DNA of 64,000 nucleotides from Hyphomicrobiales bacterium (GTDB lineage Bacteria; Pseudomonadota; Alphaproteobacteria; Rhizobiales; Rhizobiaceae). Location of the stretch: contig UBYX01000026.1 in NCBI GenBank assembly GCA_900469955.1, positions 1 to 64,000 of the forward strand, read 5' to 3'. A program made the position numbers and the translations under genes. The notes under the pieces are model-generated. The model was given only the letters and a program-made list of their open reading frames with translations, ran no database searches and was not told the DNA's origin. This document shows, in pieces, positions 51,387 to 60,134 of this stretch (its first letter is position 1; every line of letters begins with the position of its first letter).

Positions 51387-51797
51387 TCAGCGGTCGATCA
51401 GCACCGAGCATTTGGCGTGGCGTACGACGCGGTCGGCGGTGGCGCCGATGAAGTAGTTCGAAATGTCCGGCACATGGGACGCGACGATGATGAGATCCGC
51501 CTTCCGGTGTTCGGCGGCGGTGAGAATTTCTCGCGCCGGAGCACCCTGGCGGATCTCGATATCGGCGGCGAGGCCGACCTTCTCGCGCAGGCTGACAAGA
51601 AGCTGTTCGGATTCTTCGCGTGCCTTGACCATCAGGTCGACGGAGACATCGGCCACGTAGTAGCCCGGCAGGTCTTCTACTACGTTGAGCAGAACCAGGC
51701 TGCCTCCAGCATCGAGAAGCGTCGCTGCCTTGCGGAAGATCCTCTCCCCTTTCTCCAGTTCAGCTACGTCCACCGCGACGATGATCTTTGCGTACAT
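51387..51797 (-). CDS. Universal stress protein UspA family
   Basis: A 136-residue single Usp domain. It begins YAKIIVAVDVAELEKGERIF and ends ADLIIVASHVPDISNYFIGATADRVVRHAKCSVLIDR. The GxxG-9-GS ATP-binding pattern is only partly kept (DISNYFIGATAD), as in UspF/G-like members. It is probably co-transcribed with the DksA-like gene 15 bp downstream. Confidence 0.9.
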   Translation of the reverse strand: MYAKIIVAVDVAELEKGERIFRKAATLLDAGGSLVLLNVVEDLPGYYVADVSVDLMVKAREESEQLLVSLREKVGLAADIEIRQGAPAREILTAAEHRKADLIIVASHVPDISNYFIGATADRVVRHAKCSVLIDR

Positions 51798-51992
51798 TTC
51801 ACCTTCCTCTTTCTTCGCACTCTTTCTAAGACCGCAGCCGATGGATTGCGTTGATCGAGATCAAAGGGCGCTCCTCATTGTCTACTTTTTTGAAACGATC
51901 AATCGTCGTTTTGCGCTCTTCCGTGAACGGTTGGCCTACGCCATATTGCCTTCAACACAGCGCTGAAGCGCCCGATCAATGAGGATGTTCCT

Positions 51993-52856
51993 ATGAACGG
52001 CAATGTACAACCTTTCGCGCTGACGCGCCCGGCGCATGTCAAGGGCGCCCATCTCGTCGTCGGGGATCTTGCCAAGGTCTCCGACTTCTACCGGCAGATC
52101 ATCGGCCTCAAGGTGCTCGAAAAAGGCCCGAGCGGCGAGGTGCTGGGCGCCGGTGGTCAGCCGCTGCTGACACTCTCGACGGGCAACAACGTCGCCCGTG
52201 CGCCCCGTAATGCCGCCGGCCTGTTCCACACCGCCTTCCTGGTGCCGAACCGGCAGGAGCTCGCCCACTGGCTGGCCCATGCCGCCCACAACAATGTCCG
52301 CCTCGACGGCGCCTCGGACCACCTGGTGAGCGAAGCGATCTATCTGTCGGACCCCGAAGGCAACGGCATCGAGATCTACCGCGACCGGACGCCCGAGGAA
52401 TGGACCTATCAACAGGATGGCACGATTGCGATGGCGACCGAGCGGCTGAACCTGCAGGCGCTCCACGAGATGGCGCCGAAAGAGAACTGGGGCGGCATGG
52501 CGGATGGAACCGCCGTCGGCCACATCCATCTGCAGGTGGGCGATATTCCGGAAGCCGATGCTTTCTACCGGGACGTCCTCGGCCTGAAGGTCATGGCCCG
52601 ATATCCGGGGGCGAGTTTCTTCGCCACCGGCGGCTATCACCACCATATCGCCGCCAATATCTGGAACAGCCGCGGCGCCGGCGTCCGCCAGGACAACATG
52701 ACCGGCCTTTCGGACTACAGCGTCGTCTTCAACGACAAGGAAACGCTGGACACGGCGCTGGCGGCTCTCGACCGCCAGGAGATCGCCGCCACGAAAACCG
52801 CCGAAGGGTGGTCTCTGAAGGACCCCTGGGGCATCGGCCTGACGCTCGCAGCGTAA
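51993..52856 (+). CDS. VOC family protein, catechol-2,3-dioxygenase-like
   Basis: 287 residues with two vicinal-oxygen-chelate modules. Metal ligands are plausible in KGAHLVVGDL, LFHTAFLVPN and GIEIYRDR for the first, and GHIHLQVGDIPEADAFYRDVLGLKVM and GYHHHIAANIW for the second. The architecture resembles Bacillus CatE. The substrate is uncertain. It is followed by a strong terminator. Confidence 0.87.
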   Translation: MNGNVQPFALTRPAHVKGAHLVVGDLAKVSDFYRQIIGLKVLEKGPSGEVLGAGGQPLLTLSTGNNVARAPRNAAGLFHTAFLVPNRQELAHWLAHAAHNNVRLDGASDHLVSEAIYLSDPEGNGIEIYRDRTPEEWTYQQDGTIAMATERLNLQALHEMAPKENWGGMADGTAVGHIHLQVGDIPEADAFYRDVLGLKVMARYPGASFFATGGYHHHIAANIWNSRGAGVRQDNMTGLSDYSVVFNDKETLDTALAALDRQEIAATKTAEGWSLKDPWGIGLTLAA

Positions 52857-52881
52857 GTTTTTCCCGCGTTTTCCCCGCAAG

Positions 52882-52910
52882 GCGGCGCTCCGGAACCGGA
52901 GCGCCGCTTT
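52882..52910 (+). terminator. Rho-independent terminator after VOC gene
   Basis: A 12-bp perfect GC-rich stem (GCGGCGCTCCGG with CCGGAGCGCCGC) closes on only AA and is followed by TTT. The very short loop may shift in solution, but the signal is strong. Confidence 0.75.
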
Positions 52911-52943
52911 CGCGTTAAAGGGCATCACGGGGACCGCTGGAAC

Positions 52944-54104
52944 ATGGCCATATTCGGTGCGCGCGGCGCAAAGCCGAAAAAACAACCTTTGGAGCTTGCG
53001 ATCAACCGCAAGGAAGCGGTCGGCATCTATCCGGAAGAAGAAGATGTGACCGAGCATACGCCGCTCGGCCGTGAGGCTCTCGATGTAGCCATGGCTTGGG
53101 CGGTGATCGGCATCTTCGGGATCGCCTTCTTTGCCATCCTTCACTACATGTCGATGATCCTGATCCCGGTGACGCTCGCAATCGTTGTCGGGCTGATCCT
53201 CGGGCGTGTGGCGGACCGTCTGGGGGAAGCCGGCGTGCCGCGTTTCGGAATCGCGTTCATCCTTTCGACGCTCGTTTTCGCGGTGCTTTTCCTGATTATC
53301 AATTCACTGGCCGAACCCGTCAGCATCCTCATCAAGGAAGGCCCGAACTTCATGGAGCGGATGATCAACCGCATCATGCCCTTCCTGGAAAGCCAGCACT
53401 GGCTGAACGTCTCGCCGGCGACCTTCGAGACCGGGCCGATGTCGATGCAGGCACTGCTCGAGAATTCCAGCAATATCCTCGGCGTGATCACCGCCAATCT
53501 GACGCCCGCGGTCATCCAGGGGCTGATCTTTTTCGCAGCACTTTTGCTGTTCGTTTACGGCAGGCTGAGGCTGAGGAGGACGATCATCCTGGCTTTCCCG
53601 ACGCGACGCCAGCGGCTGATGGCGATCCGGGTGCTGAACTCGATCGACCGGGTGCTGGGCTATTATTTCGCGACCGCCAGCGTGCTTTACCTCGCGCTCG
53701 GCGTATCGATGACGCTGATCGCCTATTTCGGCGGGCTGGCCATGCCGATACTCTGGGGCATGTTCGCGTTTCTATCTAGCTTCATTCCGTTTCTGGGCAT
53801 CACGCTGATGACCCTCTCGGTCGCGATTGCCGGGATCCTGACGCACGACGCGATTATCATCGGGCTCATTCCGGCCTTCATCTTCTTTTCCGTGCACCTT
53901 GTGATGGAGAACCTGATCTTTCCCGCGATCATGGGCCGCCAATGGGAGATCAATCCCTTCGTCGTGTTTATCGCCATCCTGTTCTGGACCTGGATGTGGG
54001 GGGCGGTCGGAGCCATGCTGGCGCTGCCGCTCTCCCTCATCGTGATGACGACGCTCTCCGAACTCTTCCCGGAACGCAAGACGACGCCCAACCTGCCCGG
54101 CTAA
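52944..54104 (+). CDS. AI-2E family transporter
   Basis: 386 residues with a charged cytoplasmic N-terminus of about 45 residues. The AI-2E/YhhQ-PerM fold follows: helices 1-3, a periplasmic domain and C-terminal helices with PILWGMFAFLSSFIPFLGITLMT and MWGAVGAMLALPLSLIVMTTL. It is an exporter of unknown substrate despite the family name; some members are Na+/H+ antiporters. Confidence 0.88.
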   Translation: MAIFGARGAKPKKQPLELAINRKEAVGIYPEEEDVTEHTPLGREALDVAMAWAVIGIFGIAFFAILHYMSMILIPVTLAIVVGLILGRVADRLGEAGVPRFGIAFILSTLVFAVLFLIINSLAEPVSILIKEGPNFMERMINRIMPFLESQHWLNVSPATFETGPMSMQALLENSSNILGVITANLTPAVIQGLIFFAALLLFVYGRLRLRRTIILAFPTRRQRLMAIRVLNSIDRVLGYYFATASVLYLALGVSMTLIAYFGGLAMPILWGMFAFLSSFIPFLGITLMTLSVAIAGILTHDAIIIGLIPAFIFFSVHLVMENLIFPAIMGRQWEINPFVVFIAILFWTWMWGAVGAMLALPLSLIVMTTLSELFPERKTTPNLPG

Positions 54105-54109
54105 CCATC

Positions 54110-54502
54110 TCATTCATAGAGGTAATGCTGGTCCCACTCGTTGCGGGGCACCTTCGAACCGATCTTGTAGTCGAAGGACATGACGGTGAGGCCTTCCTCG
54201 CCGGTCTCGCACTTGTATTTGAGGCGGTACCAATCGCCGCCGCTGCGGAAAACGGCACCGGGGGCGCGGATCGAGTTGCCGGTCTCGATAGGCTCGGCAA
54301 ACGTATAGGCGATCACCTTGTCGGGCTTGTATTCACCCTCGGCGTCTTTCTTGATGCGGTCGATCGCTTCGAGATCGCAACGCTGCTCCCGCCGTTCGTC
54401 AGGCGCAAGCGCATCGAGCTGTCTGGCGATACGGGAGTCGAGGGCATGTGCCGGCAGCGCGGAAAGAACGAACAATGCTGCCAGCGACCAGTGTTTTTTC
54501 AT
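54110..54502 (-). CDS. DUF930 domain secreted protein
   Basis: About 130 residues with a signal peptide (KKHWSLAALFVLSALPAHA). The DUF930 core includes RREQRCDLEAIDRIKKDAEG, YKPDKVIAYTFAEP and GDWYRLKYKCETGEEGLTVMSFDYKIG. Two cysteines probably form a disulphide. It is a periplasmic rhizobial family of unknown function. The start may be 54508 or 54514. Confidence 0.83.
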   Translation of the reverse strand: MKKHWSLAALFVLSALPAHALDSRIARQLDALAPDERREQRCDLEAIDRIKKDAEGEYKPDKVIAYTFAEPIETGNSIRAPGAVFRSGGDWYRLKYKCETGEEGLTVMSFDYKIGSKVPRNEWDQHYLYE

Positions 54503-54615
54503 GGGCATTCCCATCCAATCTGACTCGGACGGCGCGGAAACTAGGAGATGGACGACCGGTTGACCACCTACCAGAACGGGAAATAGGGTGATGTGATCCT
54601 TCGAAGGCTAGATAG

Positions 54616-54726
54616 ATGATCGAGAACCTTATGCTGATTCTGACCCCGATGGTGGGGCTGCTGTTGATTGCAGCTTTCGTCTATTGGCAGAACGAACGTG
54701 ACGCCAAGCGCCACGACAAGAAATAA
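54616..54726 (+). CDS. Possible 36-residue membrane protein
   Basis: ATG 54616 opens a short frame with one hydrophobic helix (LMLILTPMVGLLLIAAFVYW) and a basic, highly charged tail (QNERDAKRHDKK), typical of bacterial single-pass small proteins. The ribosome-binding site is weak (GAAGG 12 bases upstream). It stands alone between the DUF930 and ptrB genes. Confidence 0.4.
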   Translation: MIENLMLILTPMVGLLLIAAFVYWQNERDAKRHDKK

Positions 54727-54805
54727 CTCGCCTACCTTCCCGCTTGCCTCCTGCCCAAGCGACACCTATCTCTGGCACTCCTTTCAGACAATCCGGAGTG
54801 CGTCC

Positions 54806-56914
54806 TTGGACACCGCCCCTAAAAAGCCGTTTGCCCATCTTCCCGCAGCCCCCGTAGCGCCGAAGAAGCCGGTCTCGGATACCCGCCACGGCATTGCCCG
54901 GGTGGACGACTACGCCTGGTTCCGTGCCGACAACTGGCAGGCCATGTTCAAGGATCCGTCCATTCTCGACCCTGAGATCCGCAGGCATCTGGAGGCCGAA
55001 AACACCTATATGGAAGCGGCCATGGGCGATATGGCGGACCTGCAGAAGGTGCTGTTTGCCGAAATGCGCGGCCGCATCAAGGAAGACGATTCCTCGGTTC
55101 CGATAAAGGACGGCGCCTTTGCCTACGGAACGCTCTATGTGACGGGCGGCGAACAGCCGCATTATTTCCGCACGCCACGTGACGGCGGCGAAAAACAGGT
55201 GCTGCTCAACGGCGACAAGGAAGCCGAGGGCAAGGATTATTTCCGCCTCTCCGGCATCGACCACACCACGGATCACGCCAGGGGCATCTGGGGTTACGAC
55301 GACAAGGGTTCGGAATATTTCACCCTGCGCATCCGCGATCTTGTGACCGGCGAAGACCTTTCGGACGTGCTTGAGAACACTGCCGGAGGCGGCGTCTGGG
55401 CGCCCGATGGCAAGAGCTTCTTCTATACCCTTCAGGACGAGAACCACCGGCCGTCCAAGGTCTTCCACCACATCGTGGGGACGCCGCAATCGGAAGACCG
55501 GCTGGTCTACGAGGAAGACGACCCGGGCTTCTTCATGGGCGTCGGCGGGTCGCTGCTCGACGACTTCATCTATATCGACATTCATGACCACGAGACGTCG
55601 GAATACCGTCTTCTCTCGACCCGCGATCTGACGGCCGAACCGATGCTGGTCGCCGAACGGGTGGAAGGCGTGGAATATTCGATGACGGAGGGCGGTAACG
55701 TCTTCTACATCCTGACCAATGACGGCGAAGCAAAGGATTTCAAGATCGTCGAGGCGCCCGTCGACGCGCCGGGCAAGGAGAACTGGACCGAGGTCGTGCC
55801 GCACGAACCCGGCCGGCTGATCATTTCCCATATGGCGTTCGCCCGCCACCTCGTCTGGCTGCAGCGCAAGGACGGCCTGCCGCAGATCATTATCCGCGAC
55901 CGGAAGACCGGTGAGGAACACGCCATAGCTTTTGCAGAAGAGGCCTATTCGCTGGGACTCCAGGGTGCCGCAGAATACGACACCAATGTCATCCGCTTCT
56001 CCTATTCCTCGATGACGACACCCTCGCAGCTCTTCGATTACGACATGGCGACGCGCGAACGGGTGCTCCTGAAGACTCAGGAAGTCCCCTCCGGCCACAA
56101 TCCGGACGACTATGTCACGCGCCGGGTGATGACGCCTGCCCATGACGGGGAACTGGTGCCGGTTTCGCTGCTCTACCGCAAGGATACGCCGCTCGACGGC
56201 TCGGCGCCCTGCCTGCTCTATGGCTACGGCGCCTACGGCATCACCATTCCCGCAGGCTTCAACACCAACAACCTGTCGCTCGCCGACCGCGGTTTCGTCT
56301 ACGCCATCGCCCATATCCGCGGCGGCAAGGACAAGGGGTTTGCCTGGTACGAAAGCGGCAAGATGGAGCAGAAGCAGAACACATTCAAAGACTTCATCGC
56401 GGCGGCCGACTATCTCGATCAACAGAAGTTCACGTCCTACTCGAAGATCATCGCCGAGGGCGGTTCGGCCGGCGGCATGCTGATGGGCGCCGTCGCCAAC
56501 ATGGCGCCGGAAAAATTCGCCGGCATCATCGCCGCCGTGCCCTTCGTCGACGTCTTGAACACCATGCTCGACGACACGCTGCCGCTGACGCCGCCGGAAT
56601 GGCCCGAATGGGGCAATCCGATCGAGTCGCTGGACGAGTATCAATGGATCGCCGCCTATTCGCCCTATGACAATGTCGGTGCCAAGCCCTATCCGCCGAT
56701 CCTGGCGATTTCCGGTCTGACCGACCCGCGCGTTACCTATTGGGAGCCAACCAAATGGGTGGCGAAGCTGCGGGAGATGGCGCCGGAGGCAGGCCCCTAT
56801 CTCCTGAAGACCAATATGGCGGCAGGCCACGGCGGCAAGTCCGGTCGCTTCCAACGGCTGGAGGAGATCGCCTTCGAATATGCGTTTGCCATCAAGGTGG
56901 CGGGGAAGGTCTAG
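54806..56914 (+). CDS. ptrB: Oligopeptidase B, S9A family
   Basis: 702 residues: an N-terminal seven-bladed propeller and a C-terminal alpha/beta hydrolase domain. The nucleophile lies in EGGSAGG, the Asp in SGLTDPRV and the His in AGHGG. Prolyl-oligopeptidase-type enzymes of this class cleave after Arg or Lys in short peptides. The start is TTG 54806, because GGAG is eight bases upstream and the earlier in-frame sequence is not family-like. Confidence 0.92.
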   Translation: MDTAPKKPFAHLPAAPVAPKKPVSDTRHGIARVDDYAWFRADNWQAMFKDPSILDPEIRRHLEAENTYMEAAMGDMADLQKVLFAEMRGRIKEDDSSVPIKDGAFAYGTLYVTGGEQPHYFRTPRDGGEKQVLLNGDKEAEGKDYFRLSGIDHTTDHARGIWGYDDKGSEYFTLRIRDLVTGEDLSDVLENTAGGGVWAPDGKSFFYTLQDENHRPSKVFHHIVGTPQSEDRLVYEEDDPGFFMGVGGSLLDDFIYIDIHDHETSEYRLLSTRDLTAEPMLVAERVEGVEYSMTEGGNVFYILTNDGEAKDFKIVEAPVDAPGKENWTEVVPHEPGRLIISHMAFARHLVWLQRKDGLPQIIIRDRKTGEEHAIAFAEEAYSLGLQGAAEYDTNVIRFSYSSMTTPSQLFDYDMATRERVLLKTQEVPSGHNPDDYVTRRVMTPAHDGELVPVSLLYRKDTPLDGSAPCLLYGYGAYGITIPAGFNTNNLSLADRGFVYAIAHIRGGKDKGFAWYESGKMEQKQNTFKDFIAAADYLDQQKFTSYSKIIAEGGSAGGMLMGAVANMAPEKFAGIIAAVPFVDVLNTMLDDTLPLTPPEWPEWGNPIESLDEYQWIAAYSPYDNVGAKPYPPILAISGLTDPRVTYWEPTKWVAKLREMAPEAGPYLLKTNMAAGHGGKSGRFQRLEEIAFEYAFAIKVAGKV

Positions 56915-56947
56915 AAGATAGGATTGCAGTCCCGGGAGGCGAAAACG

Positions 56948-57460
56948 ATGACCGTCTATGTGGCTCTGCTGCGTGCGGTGAATGTTACCGGCACGGCATT
57001 CCCGATGACCGAACTCAAGGCGATCTGCGAGGATCTCGGGTTCGAGGACGTCAGGACCTATATCCAGAGCGGCAATGTCCTGTTCCGCTCTGATGACAAG
57101 GAAGCGGTCGTCGCCGACAAGCTGAACGAGGCGCTCGGCAGTAAATTCGGCAAGAAGCCGGGCGTCATGGCGCGCACGACGCAGGAACTGGAAGCGGTCG
57201 TGGCGAATGTCCCGTTTCCCGATGCCAAGCCGAACTTCCTGCTCGTCTATTTCCTATCGCAGAAAGCGTCGGCCGATGCCCTTGAGGTTATGGTGGCGCC
57301 TGATAGCGAGGAGGCGGTCGTGGCAGGACGGGAAATCTACGTGCATTATCCGAACGGGTCCGGCCGTTCGAAGCTGAAATTGCCGGCGCTCAAAACCGGC
57401 ACGTCGCGCAACCTCAATACCGTCCGCAAGCTCGCCGAAATGGCGCGGGCGATGGAATAG
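56948..57460 (+). CDS. DUF1697 family protein
   Basis: 170 residues beginning MTVYVALLRAVNVTG, with LGFEDVRTYIQSGNVLF and a C-terminal TSRNLNTVRKLAEM. These are clear DUF1697 landmarks, a widespread cytosolic family without known activity. The ATG at 56948 has GGGAGGCGAAAACG upstream. Confidence 0.9.
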   Translation: MTVYVALLRAVNVTGTAFPMTELKAICEDLGFEDVRTYIQSGNVLFRSDDKEAVVADKLNEALGSKFGKKPGVMARTTQELEAVVANVPFPDAKPNFLLVYFLSQKASADALEVMVAPDSEEAVVAGREIYVHYPNGSGRSKLKLPALKTGTSRNLNTVRKLAEMARAME

Positions 57461-57472
57461 GCAGACGATACG

Positions 57473-58012
57473 ATGGCGGGCATCATCATTCCCATCGTCT
57501 GCTTCGCCATCATCGCCTATGTCGTCGGCACGATTTCCTGGTCCATATGGCGGCAGCGGAAGAACACGGTAGCCAACTGGCCGCCCTACCCCCTCATCAA
57601 CGCCAGCGACGACGAGATGGACAGCCGAGCAACCGAGCTGCGCGACCGGCTGTCCCGCAAGCCGCTCGGCACGGAAAGGGCGCGGCAGCTCTGGGACCAG
57701 TTGCAACGGGCAAAATTCGGCGAAGGCCTGATCCACCAGTTCCACCGCGACTTCTGCGGCCAAGGGCTGATCCGTACGGATGCCGGCATTATTCTGTGCG
57801 ATATTCAGGACGGTCATTTTCCGGACGCTGCCATTGCCACATGGGCAACGAAGGAAGAATTCATCGCCTTCTTCTCCCGCCAGAGCGATTTCACCATGAG
57901 CGGTTGGGACCCGGACGAACCGGTCTTCTTCACCGAAGACAGCTGGTATCGGAACAATCAGCGGCTGACGACCGCGATCATCGACAGATTTCGCCGCGGC
58001 ATGAACATATAA
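57473..58012 (+). CDS. Membrane-anchored hypothetical protein
   Basis: 179 residues with one N-terminal helix (IIIPIVCFAIIAYVVGTISWSIW) and a cytoplasmic or periplasmic mixed domain (ATWATKEEFIAFFSRQSDFTMSGWDPDEPVFFTEDSWYRNNQRLT, about residues 122-166). I do not recognise the family. It begins 12 bp after the DUF1697 gene, so it is probably in the same operon. Confidence 0.65.
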   Translation: MAGIIIPIVCFAIIAYVVGTISWSIWRQRKNTVANWPPYPLINASDDEMDSRATELRDRLSRKPLGTERARQLWDQLQRAKFGEGLIHQFHRDFCGQGLIRTDAGIILCDIQDGHFPDAAIATWATKEEFIAFFSRQSDFTMSGWDPDEPVFFTEDSWYRNNQRLTTAIIDRFRRGMNI

Positions 58013-58108
58013 GGAACCGTCGCGAAGCACGGGCCGGCCGCGTTTTTTTGTCAAGAGTCCCCCGTCAGTCAAAAACACTCGCCGCAAGCCTCGCGCAAGC
58101 TTCAGCCG

Positions 58109-58123
58109 TTAACCCTTCGTTAA
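58109..58123. promoter_or_regulatory. CtrA box TTAA-N7-TTAA
   Basis: TTAACCCTTCGTTAA matches the CtrA consensus exactly, 27 bp before the start of the small gene at 58150. That position overlaps its expected promoter. Confidence 0.65.
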
Positions 58124-58149
58124 CCATTCTGAACACGGGCGTGTTTACC

Positions 58150-58410
58150 ATGAAGATCGATAGCGGCCTCAGCGGCTATTATTATCCCAACCGGACGCAA
58201 GAGGTGGACCGGAAGACGGAAGAAGCGCCCCAGCGCGAGACGCTGTCCATCCAGCGCTCTCCCAACGCGCTGACCGGCAGCAGCACGCTGCTTTCGTCGT
58301 CGCTCGCCAACGCTCTCTGGGTCATGGAAACCGGCGAGGCCGCAGCCGAGCAGCCGATGCCGGCCATTCCGCAGGACTGGGTGGAAGGCATCTACCAGGA
58401 ATTCACCTGA
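58150..58410 (+). CDS. Small hypothetical protein under a CtrA box
   Basis: 86 residues, polar and Ser/Glu-rich, without signal or membrane segment; motif SGYYYPNRTQEVDRK near the start and WVEGIYQEFT at the end. It looks intrinsically disordered with a short C-terminal motif. The family is not recognised. The perfect CtrA box immediately upstream suggests cell-cycle-regulated expression. Confidence 0.6.
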   Translation: MKIDSGLSGYYYPNRTQEVDRKTEEAPQRETLSIQRSPNALTGSSTLLSSSLANALWVMETGEAAAEQPMPAIPQDWVEGIYQEFT

Positions 58411-58434
58411 TATTCCCGATCTTCAAAGACTGAA

Positions 58435-58475
58435 GCAATTCCGGACGGAAAACCGGTTCCCACTTTTCCGGAATT
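58435..58475. repeat. Rhizobial intergenic repeat, copy 1
   Basis: About 41 bp starting GCAATTCCGGACGGAAAACC and ending TTTTCCGGAATT. The internal palindromic arms AATTCCGGA/TCCGGAATT fold into a hairpin. It is nearly identical to the copy at 58493. Confidence 0.75.
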
Positions 58476-58492
58476 TCCCTGAAAGTCTTGGC

Positions 58493-58536
58493 GCAATTCC
58501 GGACGGAAAACCGGTTCCCACTTTTCCTGGAATTGC
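58493..58536. repeat. Rhizobial intergenic repeat, copy 2
   Basis: A 44-bp direct copy of the element at 58435, with ends GCAATTCC and GGAATTGC forming an inverted repeat. It abuts the dmeF stop codon. Such repeats are scattered in Rhizobiaceae and Brucella genomes. Confidence 0.75.
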
Positions 58537-59505
58537 TTATGCCGCATCCGCCGGCGTCACCTCGACCGTGACATGCGACAGGCTCCCGATCGCCCGGAGC
58601 TTCTCCTTGTAGAAGGAAGGCGGCCGGGGTTTTGGCGTTACCAGGGCGACGATCGCCGCATGATGCCCCGGCCCCACCTGCCAGACATGCAGGTCTGCAA
58701 TCCGGTCCTCCTCCGTTTCGATCGTCCGGCGAATTTCGCCCGCCAGGTCGTCGTCCTCCGGCTGAGCATCAAGCAGCACGCTGGCCGTGACGCGGATCAG
58801 TCCAAGGGACCAGCGCGCGATCACCATACCGCCGACAATACCCATCAGCGGATCGAGCGCGTTCCAGCCGTAGATGCGCCCGAGAATCAGCGCGAGGATC
58901 GCCAGCACCGAGGTCAGAGCATCGGCCAGCACATGCAGGTAGGCCGCGCGCAGATTGTGGTCCTCGGCGTGATGGCCGTGGTCGTGATGATGCTGATGAT
59001 GGCTGCCTTCGTGATCGTGAGCGGCGTGACCGCCATGATGAGAATGATGGTGATCTTCCCGCAGCAGCCAGGCGCTCGCGAGATTGACGCCCAGCCCCAG
59101 GATGGCGACCAGAATCGCCTGATCGAAATCGATCGGGACGGGACGGGCAAGACGAATGGCGCTTTCCCAGGCAATCAGAAGGGCGACCAGCGCCAGCACG
59201 ACGGCGCTCGCAAACCCGGCCAAGTCCCCAAGTTTGCCTGTCCCGAACGTGTAGCGCGGGTTGCGAGCCTGGCGACGGGCGTAGAGATAGGCAAGCGCCG
59301 AGATCAGCATGGCGCCCGCATGGGTCGACATATGCCAGCCGTCGGCCGTCAGCGCCATGGAACCGAAGATCGAACCGGCGACGATCTCCGCGACCATCAT
59401 CGTTGCCGTCAGCGCGATCACCAGCCAGACCTTGCGTTCGTTGCGCTCGTGATCGGCGCCGAGAAATAAGTGGTCGTGCTTCAGCTCTTCGACGGAATGG
59501 GCCAT
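58537..59505 (-). CDS. dmeF: Cation diffusion facilitator DmeF (Co/Ni efflux)
   Basis: A 322-residue CDF transporter. The N-terminal HDHLFLG and six helices carry the metal-site residues TADGWHMSTHAGAM and LHVLADALTSVLA. A long His-rich cytoplasmic loop (HHHSHHGGHAAHDHEGSHH and further) and a C-terminal ferredoxin-like domain complete it. His in place of Asp in the helix-2 site and the linked DmeR regulator point to Co2+/Ni2+ rather than Zn2+ export. Confidence 0.9.
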   Translation of the reverse strand: MAHSVEELKHDHLFLGADHERNERKVWLVIALTATMMVAEIVAGSIFGSMALTADGWHMSTHAGAMLISALAYLYARRQARNPRYTFGTGKLGDLAGFASAVVLALVALLIAWESAIRLARPVPIDFDQAILVAILGLGVNLASAWLLREDHHHSHHGGHAAHDHEGSHHQHHHDHGHHAEDHNLRAAYLHVLADALTSVLAILALILGRIYGWNALDPLMGIVGGMVIARWSLGLIRVTASVLLDAQPEDDDLAGEIRRTIETEEDRIADLHVWQVGPGHHAAIVALVTPKPRPPSFYKEKLRAIGSLSHVTVEVTPADAA

Positions 59506-59534
59506 TCTATTTCTCCCTTTCGGTGTCGAACCCG

Positions 59535-59807
59535 CTAGCGGATATAGGTTCTGAGCGCCTCGGCGAGTTCTTCCGCCGCCTGTGCTCTCTGCTTCTCATC
59601 TGCGGCATGCAGGACGTGCCCATGAAGGTGATCTTCCATCACCTCGCCAGTCAGCCCGGCGAGCGCGCCGCGAATCGAGGCAAGCTGTCGCAACACCTCG
59701 CCGCAAGGCGCCTCCGCCTCCAACGCCCTCTCGACCGCCTCCATCTGCCCCTTCAGCCGACGCACCCGCGCCAGAAGCTTTGCCTTCTCCCGAATGGTAT
59801 GCGCCAT
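59535..59807 (-). CDS. dmeR: RcnR/CsoR-family metal-sensing repressor DmeR
   Basis: A 90-residue all-helical repressor (MAHTIREKAKLLARVRRLKGQMEAVERALE...). The N-terminal His3 and a Cys in the second helix (EAPCGEVLRQ), plus HLHGHV, fit the His/Cys Ni-Co site of RcnR/DmeR. It is co-transcribed with dmeF. The ATG has AGGAG upstream and the operator at 59824-59842. Confidence 0.9.
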   Translation of the reverse strand: MAHTIREKAKLLARVRRLKGQMEAVERALEAEAPCGEVLRQLASIRGALAGLTGEVMEDHLHGHVLHAADEKQRAQAAEELAEALRTYIR

Positions 59808-59823
59808 AAGCCGCTCCTATTAG

Positions 59824-59842
59824 TATAGTGGGGTAGGCTATA
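59824..59842. promoter_or_regulatory. DmeR operator
   Basis: TATAG and CTATA arms flank a G-tract centre (TGGGGTAGG), 16 bp upstream of dmeR. A G/C tract within AT-rich inverted arms is the known RcnR/DmeR site pattern. Confidence 0.7.
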
Positions 59843-59879
59843 TGGAATAAACCGGGGACGCAAACGGGGTTATATCGGC

Positions 59880-60095
59880 CTATCGGGGATGAGCATCATC
59901 CGCGCCGCTCAAGAAGAAGCTGCCGTGTTCAGGATCATCCCAAGGCCTCTGCGCCTCCCGAGAGCGCCTGAGAACCTCCATCGCCAGGATCAGCCAGAAG
60001 CCGGCCGCGATGGCGACGAGCGCCCAGAAGGCTCGGATATGACCCCTGGAAAATTCGCGGAACCTGCCGTGGCAGTGGTTGCAGCTTGTATCCAT
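59880..60095 (-). CDS. Small membrane protein with N-terminal CxxCH, target of adjacent MerR-type regulator
   Basis: 71 residues. An N-terminal CNHCHGRF motif (Cys5-x-x-Cys-His) is followed by one membrane helix (FWALVAIAAGFWLILAMEVL) and a charged tail ending GADDAHPR. CxxCH could bind haem c or a soft metal. A GGAGAGG site lies 7 bases before ATG 60095. The promoter at 60135-60165, with MerR-type geometry, reads into this gene and away from the divergent regulator, so it is the apparent regulated target. The family is not recognised. Confidence 0.6.
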   Translation of the reverse strand: MDTSCNHCHGRFREFSRGHIRAFWALVAIAAGFWLILAMEVLRRSREAQRPWDDPEHGSFFLSGADDAHPR

Positions 60096-60134
60096 CACGT
60101 CACCTCTCCGCTTGCGCCTTGTCCGGTGATCACC

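Noticed and set aside
54629..56854. 741-codon open frame antisense to oligopeptidase B
   Set aside because: Composition of a complement shadow; the sense strand has the full catalytic triad.
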